A DNA stretch of 64,000 nt from an uncultured Isoptericola sp. (GCA_947497265.1 CANMFP010000010.1:1-64000); one strand, 5' to 3'; numbered from the stretch's first letter, positions 54,598 to 63,734 are shown. The notes: generated from the sequence alone by a model not told the origin. Translations and numbers: made by a program.

Positions 54598-55227
54598 ATG
54601 CGCATCTCAGGGCTCGCGGCAGCGACCGGAGTGCCGGTGGCCACGCTGAAGTACTACCTGCGCGAAGGTCTGGTGCCGCCCGGGGCGGCGACGTCGCGCA
54701 CGCAGGCGGACTACGACGACACGCACGTGGCCCGCGTGCGGCTGGTGCGGGCGCTCACCGAGTCGGCCGGGCTGAGCCTGGCCGCCGTCCGCGACGTCCT
54801 CGCGGCGCTGGATGATCCGCCGATGTCGAGGCACGGCCAGCTGGGAGCCGCGCACCACGCGCTGGTGGCGGCCGAGGGTGAGGGGATGTCGCACGAGGAG
54901 CCGGGTGCGGTGGACGACGAGGTGAGGGGCCGCGTCCTCGAGCTCGTGGCGGAGCGCGGGTGGTGCGACGACCCGCTGCTCGTCGACCGGCTGGGCGAAC
55001 AGCTCCGGGCCGCCGACGCCGCCGGGGTCGCGGTCTCGGACGGGTACCTCCGGGCGCTCGCGGCGGCAGCGGACCGCGTCGCGGCGGCCGACCTGTCCAC
55101 CGTGCGCGGCGAGCCGGCGGACGCCCTGCGCCAGGTGGTGCTCGGCACGCTGCTGACCGACCCCCTGCTGGTCACGCTGCGGCGTATGGCCCAGGAGCGA
55201 GCGAGCCGGGAGGCGGCCGAGGGCTGA
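54598..55227 (+). CDS. MerR family transcriptional regulator
   Basis: 209 aa. N-terminal MerR winged helix ([28 protein letters not shown]) at residues 2-30, then a wing and a coiled-coil dimer helix. The C-terminal 110 residues are Ala-rich helices resembling a ligand domain with one Cys near residue 122; there is no metal-binding Cys pair, so an organic ligand or other signal is likely. GGGGGAGGA precedes the ATG. It should control the divergent DUF4188 gene and itself. Confidence 0.92.
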   Translation: MRISGLAAATGVPVATLKYYLREGLVPPGAATSRTQADYDDTHVARVRLVRALTESAGLSLAAVRDVLAALDDPPMSRHGQLGAAHHALVAAEGEGMSHEEPGAVDDEVRGRVLELVAERGWCDDPLLVDRLGEQLRAADAAGVAVSDGYLRALAAAADRVAAADLSTVRGEPADALRQVVLGTLLTDPLLVTLRRMAQERASREAAEG

Positions 55228-55284
55228 CGACCCGTCGTCGACCCCTGTGATCCCGGTCACGGAGCTTGCCGCGGGCGCATCAAG

Positions 55285-55303
55285 TGAGGTTAGGCTGGCC
55301 TGC
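55285..55303 (+). promoter_or_regulatory. DtxR/IdeR-like iron box over the -10 of the SIP gene
   Basis: 19 bases beginning TGAGGTTAGGCT match the iron-box consensus TTAGGTTAGGCTAACCTAA at 14 of 19 positions. TAGGCT (55291-55296) inside it fits a -10 box, 7 bases before the GTG. Confidence 0.7.
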
Positions 55304-56284
55304 GTGACTGAGAGCGCCGCTGTGGCTACCGTGACCGAACCGACCGGCGTCGTCGCGCCGCAGCCGTGGCGCATGTTCGACGTCGAGGTCGAGCGGATCA
55401 CGCGCCTGTGCCCGTCGTTCGTCCGCATCACCTTCACCGGCGCCGACCTGGACCTCTTCGCGGACAACGGCGCCGACCAGCGGGTCAAGTTCCTGCTCCC
55501 GGCCCCGTGCGGTGGGTGGGAGTACCTCGACCGGCAGAGCCCCGACTGGTTCACCTCCTGGCGCGAGCTGCCCGAGGAGCGGCGCAACCCGCTGCGCACC
55601 TACACGGTGCGCGCGGTGCGGCCGGACCTGCGCGAGGTCGACGTCGACATCGTCCTGCACGGAGACACCGGTCCGGCATCCCGCTGGGCCAACGGTGCTC
55701 GCCCCGGCACGCCCCTGGTCATCCTCGGGCCCAACGCCGCCCACAGCGGCGCTCACGGTGGCCGCGAGTTCGCCCCGCCGACGACGAACCACGCGCTGCT
55801 GCTGGCCGGTGACGAGACGGCCGTGCCCGCGATCGCCTCGATCTGCGAGGCGCTGCCCGCCGACGCCGTCGGTGAGGTGTTCCTCGAGGTTCCGCACCGC
55901 GAGGACCGCTGGACCCTCGCTGCGCCGGCCGGGGTGCGGGTCACCTGGCTGGCTCGCGAGGAGGCCGAGCACGGCACGCACCTTGTGCCCGCCGTTCAGG
56001 AGGCGGCCGACCGCATGCTGGCGATGGGCGTGCGGGCGACGGCCGGCGAGGCGCCCGCGACTCCGGACCTGGAGGACGTCGACGTCGACCACGGCATCCT
56101 CTGGGAGGTGCCGGTGGACGCCTCGGGCAGGCCGCTGGCGCAGGACACGGTGCTGTACGCCTGGCTGGCAGGCGAGGCGGGCGTCATCAAGACGCTGCGT
56201 CGCTACCTGGTCGGCACCAAGGGCGTGGACCGCAGGTCCGTGGCCTTCATGGGCTACTGGCGGCGCGGTCGCGCCGAGTGCTGA
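55304..56284 (+). CDS. siderophore-interacting protein (FAD ferric reductase)
   Basis: 326 aa. FAD-binding fold of the ViuB/SIP family with [10 protein letters not shown] near residue 98, [11 protein letters not shown] near residue 120 and the NAD(P)H-reductase domain [13 protein letters not shown] near residue 165. It reduces ferric-siderophores in the cytoplasm. GTG 55304 is chosen from the adjacent -10 and iron box. Probably repressed by DtxR/IdeR with iron. No siderophore genes are in the window. Confidence 0.92.
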   Translation: MTESAAVATVTEPTGVVAPQPWRMFDVEVERITRLCPSFVRITFTGADLDLFADNGADQRVKFLLPAPCGGWEYLDRQSPDWFTSWRELPEERRNPLRTYTVRAVRPDLREVDVDIVLHGDTGPASRWANGARPGTPLVILGPNAAHSGAHGGREFAPPTTNHALLLAGDETAVPAIASICEALPADAVGEVFLEVPHREDRWTLAAPAGVRVTWLAREEAEHGTHLVPAVQEAADRMLAMGVRATAGEAPATPDLEDVDVDHGILWEVPVDASGRPLAQDTVLYAWLAGEAGVIKTLRRYLVGTKGVDRRSVAFMGYWRRGRAEC

Positions 56285-56285
56285 G

Positions 56286-56300
56286 CCGGTCGCGGACCGG
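56286..56300. terminator. short hairpin between SIP and YbhB genes
   Basis: CCGGTC pairs with GACCGG across GCG in the 25-bp convergent gap. Confidence 0.4.
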
Positions 56301-56309
56301 TCGTGCCGC

Positions 56310-56840
56310 TCACCGCTGGTAGGTCCCGGTGAGCGTCGCCCGCGCGAGCGTGTGGAAGTAGACGTTGAACGCGGCGTGGACGTTCGTGTTCTCGGGCGTC
56401 AGCTCCAGGGAGTCCACGTCGAGGGCGTGCACGGCGAAGATGTAGCGGTGCGCGTGGTCCCCGGGAGGGGGACCGGCGCCCTCGAAGCCCTGCGCGCCGC
56501 CGTCGGACGTGAGTTGGAAGGCGCCGTCGGGCAGGCCCGAGCCGTCGGCCGCTCCCGCGCCGCGAGGCAGCGACGTCACCGAGGTCGGCAGATCGAGGAC
56601 GTGCCAGTGCCAGTAGCCCGACGGCGTGGGGGCGTCCGCGTCGAAGCAGCTCACCACGAACGACCTCGTGGCCGCGGGGAAGCCGGACCAGGACAGCTCC
56701 GGCGAGATGTTGCCGCCGTCGACCGCGTGGTCCGACGACATCGGCTCGCCGGGCGAGACCTCCGGGCTGGTCAGCTCGAACGTCGCGGGGACGGGCAGGA
56801 GCGAGTAGGGGTCGGGGGGCACGGGGCGGGTGAAGTCCAT
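56310..56840 (-). CDS. YbhB/YbcL family PEBP (Raf kinase inhibitor-like) protein
   Basis: 176 aa. PEBP motifs: FELTSPEVSPG near residue 22, GGNISPELSWSGFPA near residue 43, CFDADAPTPSGYWHWHVLDLP near residue 66 with the His of the ligand pocket, and GPPPGDHAHRYIFAVHALD near residue 125. Cytoplasmic, no signal peptide. Function in bacteria unknown. Confidence 0.9.
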   Translation of the reverse strand: MDFTRPVPPDPYSLLPVPATFELTSPEVSPGEPMSSDHAVDGGNISPELSWSGFPAATRSFVVSCFDADAPTPSGYWHWHVLDLPTSVTSLPRGAGAADGSGLPDGAFQLTSDGGAQGFEGAGPPPGDHAHRYIFAVHALDVDSLELTPENTNVHAAFNVYFHTLARATLTGTYQR

Positions 56841-56945
56841 GCCACCACTGTGGTGGTGACCGCGGCTCTCGGCAACGCGGCCGAGACGGCGTCCCGGGTG
56901 CTGAAACGGGTGCCGCGACGGGTGCTCGGCGTCCGCGGTCCGTGG

Positions 56946-56951
56946 TAGCGT
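56946..56951 (+). promoter_or_regulatory. -10 box of the catabolic operon
   Basis: TAGCGT lies 9 bases before the TetR element at 56961, so the operator covers the start of transcription. Confidence 0.4.
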
Positions 56952-56960
56952 CAATCCAAC

Positions 56961-56978
56961 AAACCGACCGGCCGGTAC
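56961..56978 (+). promoter_or_regulatory. TetR-type operator, copy 1 (SDR-TetR operon)
   Basis: AAACCGACCGGCCGGTAC is 15/18 identical to the reverse complement of 60234-60251. It is partly palindromic around a CCGG core. It lies 62 bases before the SDR start. Confidence 0.7.
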
Positions 56979-57040
56979 GGCTGGCCCCGTGTCGCGACGC
57001 CGCGACGCGAGATCGACGACGACGTTCGAGAGGTGGCGCG

Positions 57041-57781
57041 GTGCGCAGGTTCGCAGGGAAGGTCGCGCTCGTCACGGGCGCGAGCCGGGGCATCGGCCTC
57101 GCGGTGGCGCACCGGCTCGTGGCCGAGGGCGGGCAGGTCGTGCTCACGGGGCGCAAGCCGGAGGCGCTCGAGGAGGCGGTGGCGGCGCTCGGCGCTGACA
57201 ACGCCTCCGCCGTCGCCGGCAAGGTCGACGACGCCGCGCACCGCGAGCAGGTCTTCGCCCACGTGGCCGAGCGGTACGGGCGCCTTGACCACCTGGTCAA
57301 CAACGCGGGGATCAACCCCGCCTGGGGCCCGGTGCTCGAGGTGGAGCCGTCGGTCGTGCGCAAGATCCTCGACGTCAACGTGGTCGCCGCCCTCGAGTGG
57401 ACGCGCGACGCCGTCGCCGCCGGTCTCCGGTCGTCGATCGTCAACACCGCCTCGATCTCCGGCACCTCCACGAGCCCCAACATCGCCTTCTACGGCGTCT
57501 CGAAGGCCGCGCTGATCAACCTCACGGGACAGCTCGCCCAGGAGCTCGCGCCCCGGTTGCGTGTCAACGCCGTCGCCCCGGCCGTCGTCAAGACTCACCT
57601 GTCGCGTGCGCTGTACGAGGGGCGCGAGGACGACGTGGCGGCCGGCTACCCCCTGGGCCGCCTCGGTGTGCCCGACGACGTGGCCGGGCCGATCGCGTTC
57701 CTGCTCTCCGACGACGCGGCCTGGATCACCGGCCAGACACTCCGGATCGACGGTGGCGCGTCCATCGTGCCCGTCGGGTGA
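57041..57781 (+). CDS. SDR family oxidoreductase
   Basis: 246 aa. TGASRGIG near residue 13, NNAG near residue 87, catalytic Ser in TASISG near residue 137 and YGVSK near residue 151. The FabG-like subgroup that often oxidises hydroxyacyl or alcohol groups. First gene of the SDR-TetR-quinone reductase-SDR operon; GTG 57041 follows GAGAGG. The next gene (tetR) starts 11 bases later. Confidence 0.88.
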   Translation: MRRFAGKVALVTGASRGIGLAVAHRLVAEGGQVVLTGRKPEALEEAVAALGADNASAVAGKVDDAAHREQVFAHVAERYGRLDHLVNNAGINPAWGPVLEVEPSVVRKILDVNVVAALEWTRDAVAAGLRSSIVNTASISGTSTSPNIAFYGVSKAALINLTGQLAQELAPRLRVNAVAPAVVKTHLSRALYEGREDDVAAGYPLGRLGVPDDVAGPIAFLLSDDAAWITGQTLRIDGGASIVPVG

Positions 57782-57792
57782 AGGATGGACCC

Positions 57793-58374
57793 ATGAAGAC
57801 CACCCACGTCGCCGACTCGGTCCTGCAGGCCGCCCTCGACCTCTTCGCCACCCAGGGCTATGCGACCACGAGCGTCCAGCAGATCGTCGAGGCCGCCGGC
57901 GTCACCAAGGGCGCCATGTATCACTACTTCCAGTCCAAGGACGATCTCCTCTTCGCGATCTACGACCGCATGCTGTCGTTGCAGAAGCGGCACCTCGAGG
58001 AGATCGTCGCGCGCGGTGGCGCCACGACGGACGTCCTGCGCACGGTGTGCGTCGACGTCGTCGAGACCTCCATCGACCTGCTGGCCGAGGGCACCGTGTT
58101 CTTCCGGAGCATGCACATGCTCAAGGACCCTCGGCGCAAGGACGTCATCCAGCGGCGGCGCGAGTACCACGACGAGTTCGCCGCGCTCATCGCCCAGGGC
58201 CAGGCCGAGGGAGCCCTGCGGACCGACGTCCCGCGATCCGTGCTCATCGCCCACTTCTTCTCCGACGTGCACTACCTGTCCTACTGGTACTCGCCGTCGG
58301 GTCCCGAGACCAAGACAGAGGTCGCGAACCAGCTGACCGACCTCTTCCTGCGCAGCATCACCGTGGAGAACTGA
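57793..58374 (+). CDS. TetR regulator of the catabolic/liv cluster
   Basis: 193 aa. TetR helix-turn-helix at residues 10-55 (QGYATTSVQQIVEAAGVTKGAMYHYFQSKDDLLF). The C-terminal half (IDLLAEGTVFFRSMHMLKDPRRKDVI) is like KstR2/FadR-type regulators that sense acyl-CoA. Embedded between an SDR and a quinone reductase and probably binds the two 18-bp elements at 56961 and 60234. TGATG overlap with the next gene. Confidence 0.9.
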   Translation: MKTTHVADSVLQAALDLFATQGYATTSVQQIVEAAGVTKGAMYHYFQSKDDLLFAIYDRMLSLQKRHLEEIVARGGATTDVLRTVCVDVVETSIDLLAEGTVFFRSMHMLKDPRRKDVIQRRREYHDEFAALIAQGQAEGALRTDVPRSVLIAHFFSDVHYLSYWYSPSGPETKTEVANQLTDLFLRSITVEN

Positions 58375-59372
58375 TGACCGAGACCATGCGCGCCTGGCGC
58401 GTCACCCGCAACGGCGAACCGACCGAGGTCATGAGCCTCGACGAGGTCGACCGCCCCGAGCCCGGGCCGGGGGAGGTGCTCGTCCGCACCCGTGCCGTGG
58501 CCGTGAACTTCCCCGACGTCCTGCTCGCCCGTGGTACCTACCAGGTGCGCCCGGAGCTGCCGTTCGTGCCGGGCATCGAGCTGTGCGGCGATGTCGTCGC
58601 GCTCGGCGAGGGGGTCGACCGCACCGGCCGCGTGGCCGTGGGCCAGCGCGTCGTGGGGTCGGCCATCGGGGTGCTGTCCGAGTTCGCGGTGCTGCCGGCG
58701 GAGTCGTGCCGGCTCGCCCCGGACTCGCTCGACGACGCCCAGGCCGCAGCACTCACCATCGCCTACCAGACCGCCTGGTTCGGGCTGCACCGCCGTGCGG
58801 GGCTGGCGTCCGGCGAGACGCTCCTCGTCCACGCCGCCGCGGGCGGCGTGGGCACCGCCGCCTGCCAGCTCGGCGCGGCGGCCGGTGCGACGGTGATCGG
58901 TGTCGTGGGCAGCGAGGCCAAGGCCGACGTCGCCCGCACGGCCGGGGCCGAGCACGTCCTGGTCCGCTCCGGTGATCTGGCAGCTCAGGTCAAGGAGCTG
59001 ACCGGCGGCGCCGGCGCCGACGTGGTCTTCGACCCGGTCGGTGGCGCGTCGTTCGAGGCGTCGACCAAGTGCATCGCGTTCGAGGGCAGGATCGTCGTCG
59101 TCGGTTTCGCGAGCGGCGAGGTCGCCCCGGTCCGCGCGAACCACGCGCTGGTGAAGAACTACGGCGTGCTGGGGCTGCACTGGGCGCTCTACCAGCAGCG
59201 TGATCCCGCCCTCGTCGACGCGGCGCACGCGGAGCTGACCCGGCTGGCCGGCTCGGGCGCCGTGGTGCCCGTCGTGGCCGACGTCGTGCCGTTCGACCGT
59301 GCGCCTGACGCGGTCCGCCGCCTCGCCGAGGGCGCCACGACGGGGCGCCTGGTCGTCCGCGTGGCCGCCTGA
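58374..59372 (+). CDS. NADPH:quinone oxidoreductase family (zinc-free MDR) protein
   Basis: 332 aa. MDR fold with AVAVNFPDVLLARGTYQ near residue 45, cofactor motif HAAAGGVGTAACQLGAAAGA near residue 155 and DPVGGASFEA near residue 218. No Zn ligands, so a quinone reductase/enoyl-CoA reductase-like enzyme. The exact substrate is unknown. Starts on the tetR stop; 42 bases before the last SDR. Confidence 0.9.
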   Translation: MTETMRAWRVTRNGEPTEVMSLDEVDRPEPGPGEVLVRTRAVAVNFPDVLLARGTYQVRPELPFVPGIELCGDVVALGEGVDRTGRVAVGQRVVGSAIGVLSEFAVLPAESCRLAPDSLDDAQAAALTIAYQTAWFGLHRRAGLASGETLLVHAAAGGVGTAACQLGAAAGATVIGVVGSEAKADVARTAGAEHVLVRSGDLAAQVKELTGGAGADVVFDPVGGASFEASTKCIAFEGRIVVVGFASGEVAPVRANHALVKNYGVLGLHWALYQQRDPALVDAAHAELTRLAGSGAVVPVVADVVPFDRAPDAVRRLAEGATTGRLVVRVAA

Positions 59373-59414
59373 CCCGGCTCGGCCCACCCAGATCCACTCG
59401 TGCGAAGGAGCACC

Positions 59415-60152
59415 GTGACCACTGACCTCACCGACCGCGTCGCGATCGTCACGGGCGGTGCCCGGGGGATCGGCGCCGCCTACGTCCGGGCGCTGCACGA
59501 CGCCGGCGCTCGCGTCCTCGTCGCCGACCTGCTGGAGACGGAGGGGGCCGCGCTCGCGCACGAGCTGGGGGAGCGTGCCCGGTTCGCGGTCCTCGACGTG
59601 ACCGACGAGGACGGCTGGACGCGTGTGGTCGACGACACGGTCGCGAGCTGGGGCGCCGTGGACGTGCTGATCAACAACGCAGGGATCGCCAACGCCGGCC
59701 CGATCGAGCACTACCCACGCACGAAGTGGGACGCCGTCATCGCGGTGAACCTCACCGGGACCTATCTCGGCTGCCGAGCGGTCGTCCCGGCGATGAAGGC
59801 CGCGGGCCGCGGCTCGATCATCAACATCTCGTCCGTCGAGGGGATGCGCGGCAGCACCCACCTGCACGGCTACGTGGCCTCGAAGTTCGGGGTGCGGGGT
59901 CTGACGAAGTCGCTGGCCGTCGAGCTCGGCGCGGACGGGATCCGCGTCAACTCGGTGCACCCGGGCTTCATCGACACGGAGATGACGGCGAAGATCGACC
60001 CGTCCGGGCTGCCGATCCCGCTGCGACGGGGCGGGCGTGCCGAGGACCTGACGGGCACGGTGCTCTACCTGGCCGGGGAGGCGTCCGCCTACGTGACCGG
60101 GGCGGAGATCGTGGTCGACGGCGGCATGATCAACGGCGTGGGCCACCTCTGA
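59415..60152 (+). CDS. SDR family oxidoreductase (3-alpha/20-beta-hydroxysteroid dehydrogenase-like)
   Basis: 245 aa. TGGARGIG near residue 13, NNAG near residue 83, Ser in NISSVEG near residue 135 and YVASK near residue 149. The VHPGFIDTEMTAK segment and overall order resemble steroid/3-hydroxyacyl dehydrogenases, but this level of SDR annotation is only a guess. GAAGGAG lies before GTG 59415. Last gene of the catabolic operon. Confidence 0.85.
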   Translation: MTTDLTDRVAIVTGGARGIGAAYVRALHDAGARVLVADLLETEGAALAHELGERARFAVLDVTDEDGWTRVVDDTVASWGAVDVLINNAGIANAGPIEHYPRTKWDAVIAVNLTGTYLGCRAVVPAMKAAGRGSIINISSVEGMRGSTHLHGYVASKFGVRGLTKSLAVELGADGIRVNSVHPGFIDTEMTAKIDPSGLPIPLRRGGRAEDLTGTVLYLAGEASAYVTGAEIVVDGGMINGVGHL

Positions 60153-60233
60153 CCTTCTGGTCTGCGCTCTGACCTGCGCAGACGCTGTCCCTGAGCACCC
60201 ACGTCACAGCCGTGCAACAACTGTCAGAATGAC

Positions 60234-60263
60234 ATACCGTCCAGTCGGTTTATGCGCTAGTGT
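60234..60263 (+). promoter_or_regulatory. TetR-type operator copy 2 and -10 box of the liv operon
   Basis: 60234-60251 is the reverse complement of AAACCGACTGGACGGTAT, 15/18 identical to the copy at 56961. TAGTGT (60258-60263) follows 6 bases later as a -10 box, so the bound regulator would block it. Leader to the livG ATG is about 22 nt with GAAGAGG. Confidence 0.7.
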
Positions 60264-60291
60264 GTGACGCACCCGACACGAAGAGGTGCCG

Positions 60292-61023
60292 ATGTCCAGC
60301 AACACTCCGCGACTCCAGGTCGACGGACTCACGGTCGCGTTCGGTGGTCTCACCGCGCTCGACGACGTCAGCTTCACCGTGGGCGACACCGAGACAGTGG
60401 CGCTCATCGGTCCGAACGGCGCCGGCAAGACGACGGTGTTCAACGCCGTCTGCTCGCTGGTGAAGCCCCGCGCCGGAAACCTGCGCATCGACGGCCGGCC
60501 CGCGCCCACGGCCCCGACCGGGCTGGCCGCGCGCGGTGTCTCGCGCACCCTGCAGGGACTCGGCCTGTTCGCCGGGATGACGGTCCTCGAGAACGTGCTC
60601 GTGCCGCTGGTCGGTCCTGAAAGGCCGTCCGTCTCGCCCGCCGAGGCGGCATCGGCGGTGCTTGAACGGCTCGGTCTGTCGGCGCAGGCGGGCACACCCG
60701 TCGACGCCTTGCCGTACCCGGAGCGCAAGCGTGTCGCGCTGGCGAGGGCGCTCGTCACGCGGCCGCGCCTGCTGCTCCTCGACGAACCCGCCGGCGGCCT
60801 GGGTGCCGAGGACATCGACGACCTCGCGGAGATCGTCCGCGGGCTCTCCTCGGACGGTTGCTCGGTGCTCCTGGTGGAGCACCACGTGGACTTCGTCATG
60901 GACGTCGCGGACCGCGTCGTCGTCCTCGACTTCGGGCGGGTGGTGGCCTGCGGGACACCCGACGAGGTGCGGTCCGACCCGGCCGTCGAGGCCGCCTACC
61001 TGGGGCTGGAGGCTGCGGCATGA
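60292..61023 (+). CDS. livG: branched-chain-type ABC ATPase LivG
   Basis: 243 aa. Walker A GPNGAGKTTVF near residue 41, signature region LPYPERKRVALA near residue 140 (the LPYG-type variant of LivG), Walker B LLLLDEPAGGLG near residue 160. Component of a HAAT-family importer. ATG 60292 is chosen because GAAGAGG lies 5 bases upstream; GTG 60286 is alternative. Overlaps livF by 4 bases. Confidence 0.9.
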   Translation: MSSNTPRLQVDGLTVAFGGLTALDDVSFTVGDTETVALIGPNGAGKTTVFNAVCSLVKPRAGNLRIDGRPAPTAPTGLAARGVSRTLQGLGLFAGMTVLENVLVPLVGPERPSVSPAEAASAVLERLGLSAQAGTPVDALPYPERKRVALARALVTRPRLLLLDEPAGGLGAEDIDDLAEIVRGLSSDGCSVLLVEHHVDFVMDVADRVVVLDFGRVVACGTPDEVRSDPAVEAAYLGLEAAA

Positions 61024-61775
61024 CCACCCCGACCGAGACCCCCGCGTCCACGACGACGCGCACGATGCTCGCGGTCGACGGCCTCACGGTCGGCTACGCG
61101 GGCGCCCCGGTGATCGACGGCATGCGCCTCGAGGTCCCCCACGGCGCCGTCGTCGCGCTGCTGGGTGCGAACGGGGCCGGCAAGACGACGCTGCTGCGGA
61201 CGATCTCCGGCCTCGTCCCGCCGCGCGCGGGACGGATCGAGCTGGACGGGCAGGATCTCTCGGCACTCAGCGTCGAGGACCGTGTCCGGCAAGGGCTGGC
61301 CCAGGTGCCCGAGGGCCGCAGCGTCGTCTCCGAGCTGACGGTCGAGGAGAACCTGCACCTCGGCGCGCTCTGGAAGATCCCGGGCCGCGCGGCACGGCGC
61401 GACGCCGTGGCCGAGGTGTACGAGACCTTCGAGCCGCTCGCGCGCCGCCGGCGCAGCATGGGCCACCAGCTGTCCGGCGGCGAGCGGCAGATGCTCGCCC
61501 TCGCCCGGGCTCTCGTCGCCCGCCCGCGCGTGCTGCTCCTCGACGAACCGTCGCTCGGCCTCGCGCCGCGCGTCGTCGCCCAGCTGTTCTCGATCCTGCG
61601 GGACACCGCGGGACGCACCGGGCTGACCGTGCTGCTCGCCGAGCAGAACGTCACCAGCGCACTCTCGATCGCCGACCGCGGCGTCGTGCTCGGCCTGGGG
61701 GAGATCGTCGCCGACGCCCCGGCTGCCGAGATCGCCGCCGACCCTGCCCTCCGGCACGCCTACCTGGGGTTCTGA
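61020..61775 (+). CDS. livF: branched-chain-type ABC ATPase LivF
   Basis: 251 aa. Walker A GANGAGKTTLLR near residue 50, LSGGERQMLALA near residue 152 and LLLDEPSLGLAP near residue 173, the LivF hallmark. An N-terminal Thr/Pro-rich extension of 15 residues. ATGA overlap with livG, TGATG with livH. Confidence 0.92.
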   Translation: MTTPTETPASTTTRTMLAVDGLTVGYAGAPVIDGMRLEVPHGAVVALLGANGAGKTTLLRTISGLVPPRAGRIELDGQDLSALSVEDRVRQGLAQVPEGRSVVSELTVEENLHLGALWKIPGRAARRDAVAEVYETFEPLARRRRSMGHQLSGGERQMLALARALVARPRVLLLDEPSLGLAPRVVAQLFSILRDTAGRTGLTVLLAEQNVTSALSIADRGVVLGLGEIVADAPAAEIAADPALRHAYLGF

Positions 61776-62653
61776 TGGATCGTCTCGCCTTCCTCCTCGC
61801 CACGGGCCTCGCCCGCGGCCTCGTCATCGCGCTCTTCGCCCTGTCGCTGGTCATCATCTGGCGTGCGGCCCGCATCGTGAACTTCGCCCAGGCCGCCATG
61901 GCGATCGTCGCGGTCTACGTCGCCTTCGCCGTGACCCAGGCCACCGGGTCCTTCTGGCTCGGCTTGGCCGCAGCCCTCGTCACCGGCGCGCTCGTCGGCG
62001 CCGTCGTCGAACGCTGGCTCATCCGGCTCGTGCCCAGCGGCACGCCGCTGCCCGGCATGATCGTGGCGATCGGGCTGGTGATGATCCTCCAGTCCGCCAT
62101 CAGCATCATCTTCGGCCCGAAGCACCGGCCCATGGCCGCGCCCTTCAGCGAGCAGCCGTTCACCGTCGGCGGCGTCGCCGTGCTCTCGCCCTACGACCTG
62201 TTCATCCTCCTCGTCGCGCTCGGCGTGGTCGCCGCCCTCGGCCTGCTCTTCAACGGCACCACGCTCGGGCTGCAGATGCGAGCGTCGGCGATGGCGCCGG
62301 AGGTGTCCCGGCTGCTGGGGGTCCGGGTGCCGCGCATGATCACCCTGGGCTGGATGCTGTCGTCCGGCGTCGCGGCCCTCGCCGTGCTGCTCCTCGTCCC
62401 CACCGAGCTCGGGCTCAACGCCCACAGCGCGGACATCCTGTTCGTCCACGCCTTCACGGTGGCGGTGCTGGGCGGGCTCGACTCGCCGAGCGGCGCGCTC
62501 GTCGGCGGGATCGTCGTCGGGATCCTCATCAGCCTGGTCACCGGGTTCCTCGGCGCCGGGCTCGCGCCGATCGCGGTGCTCGTCCTGCTCACCGTCGTCC
62601 TCCTCGTCCGGCCGGGCGGCATCTTCGCAGCCAAGGAGGCGCGAACCGCATGA
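61775..62653 (+). CDS. livH: branched-chain-type ABC permease LivH
   Basis: 292 aa, about eight membrane helices. RIVNFAQAAMAIVAVYVAF near residue 33 and MRASAMAPEVSRLLGVRV near residue 170 are family signatures. Forms the channel with livM. ATG overlaps livF stop. Confidence 0.92.
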   Translation: MDRLAFLLATGLARGLVIALFALSLVIIWRAARIVNFAQAAMAIVAVYVAFAVTQATGSFWLGLAAALVTGALVGAVVERWLIRLVPSGTPLPGMIVAIGLVMILQSAISIIFGPKHRPMAAPFSEQPFTVGGVAVLSPYDLFILLVALGVVAALGLLFNGTTLGLQMRASAMAPEVSRLLGVRVPRMITLGWMLSSGVAALAVLLLVPTELGLNAHSADILFVHAFTVAVLGGLDSPSGALVGGIVVGILISLVTGFLGAGLAPIAVLVLLTVVLLVRPGGIFAAKEARTA

Positions 62654-63729
62654 CCGCCATCATCAGCTCTCGGACCCGCGGGATCGTGCTGCGTGCACTC
62701 GCGCTCACCGTTCTCGCGCTGGCCGCGACGTTCCTGCTCGACTCGTACCGGAACTACCAGCTCGCCGTGGTCGCCGCCGTCTTCTGCGCGACGGCCGGGC
62801 TCACGCTGCTGGTGGGCCTCACCGGACAGCTCTCCCTCGGCCATGCCGTCCTGATGGCCTGCGGCGGCTACGGCTACGCCCTGGCCGCGGGACTCGCCGC
62901 CGAGGCGGACCTCAGCGGGATCCTGCGCTTCGCTCTCGGGATCCTCGGAGCGGTGGTCGTCGCCGGAGGCGTCGGTGGGCTCCTCGGGCTCGCCGGAGCA
63001 CGGCTGCGCGGTCCATACCTGGCAGGCCTGACGCTGGCGCTCGTCATCGCGTTGCCGGCCTTCGCCTCGCAGGTCCCCGGCCTGGGCGGCGACCAGGGCC
63101 GCAGCGTCCCCTTCGAACCCGTCCCGGACTGGCTCGCCCCGGTGCTGTTCAGCACCGAGCAGTGGCACGCGTGGATCGCCGTCCTCGTCGCGGCCGTCGC
63201 GGTCACCCCGCTGGCCGTCCTGCGGTCCGGGAAGGCCGGCCTGCGCATGCGGGCGGTCCACGGCGACGAGGTCGCCGCACGCCTGGCCGGCATCTCACCC
63301 GGCCGCGTCAAGACGAACGCCTTCGTCGCGGGTGCGCTCTCGGCCGGTCTCGGTGGTGCGGTGCTCGCGATCGCCACTCAGACGGTCAGCCCGGGGGGCT
63401 ACGACCTCGCCTTCTCGCTCCTGCTGCTCGTGGCCGTCGTCATCGGCGGGCTCGGCAGCATCGGGGGAGCCGCCGTGGGCGCCGTGCTCGTGGTCCTGCT
63501 GCCGTGGCTCATCGACACCCTCACCACGTCGGTGGGCCTGCCCGCCGACCTCGAGCAGCGGCTCTCCGGGAACCTCGTGGTCCTCGTCTTCGGAGCGTTG
63601 CTCGTCCTCGTCACCGTCGTCTGGCCCGGCGGGCTGTCTCATGCCTTCGCCGGACGCTTCGCATCCCTGTCCGCGCGGCTCCGCCGGCGGTCCGACCAGC
63701 ACGTCCCGCAATCACTCACAGAGAGGTGA
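62650..63729 (+). CDS. livM: branched-chain-type ABC permease LivM
   Basis: 359 aa, about ten membrane helices. GLTGQLSLGHAVLMACGGYGYA near residue 55 and MRAVHGDEVAARLAGISPGRVKTNAF near residue 200 are LivM signatures. ATGA overlap with livH. Confidence 0.92.
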   Translation: MTAIISSRTRGIVLRALALTVLALAATFLLDSYRNYQLAVVAAVFCATAGLTLLVGLTGQLSLGHAVLMACGGYGYALAAGLAAEADLSGILRFALGILGAVVVAGGVGGLLGLAGARLRGPYLAGLTLALVIALPAFASQVPGLGGDQGRSVPFEPVPDWLAPVLFSTEQWHAWIAVLVAAVAVTPLAVLRSGKAGLRMRAVHGDEVAARLAGISPGRVKTNAFVAGALSAGLGGAVLAIATQTVSPGGYDLAFSLLLLVAVVIGGLGSIGGAAVGAVLVVLLPWLIDTLTTSVGLPADLEQRLSGNLVVLVFGALLVLVTVVWPGGLSHAFAGRFASLSARLRRRSDQHVPQSLTER

Positions 63730-63734
63730 CTCCC

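Noticed and set aside
56254-57483. 409-aa minus-strand frame over YbhB and the SDR gene
   Set aside because: It is out of frame with the PEBP motifs; the real gene is 56310-56840.
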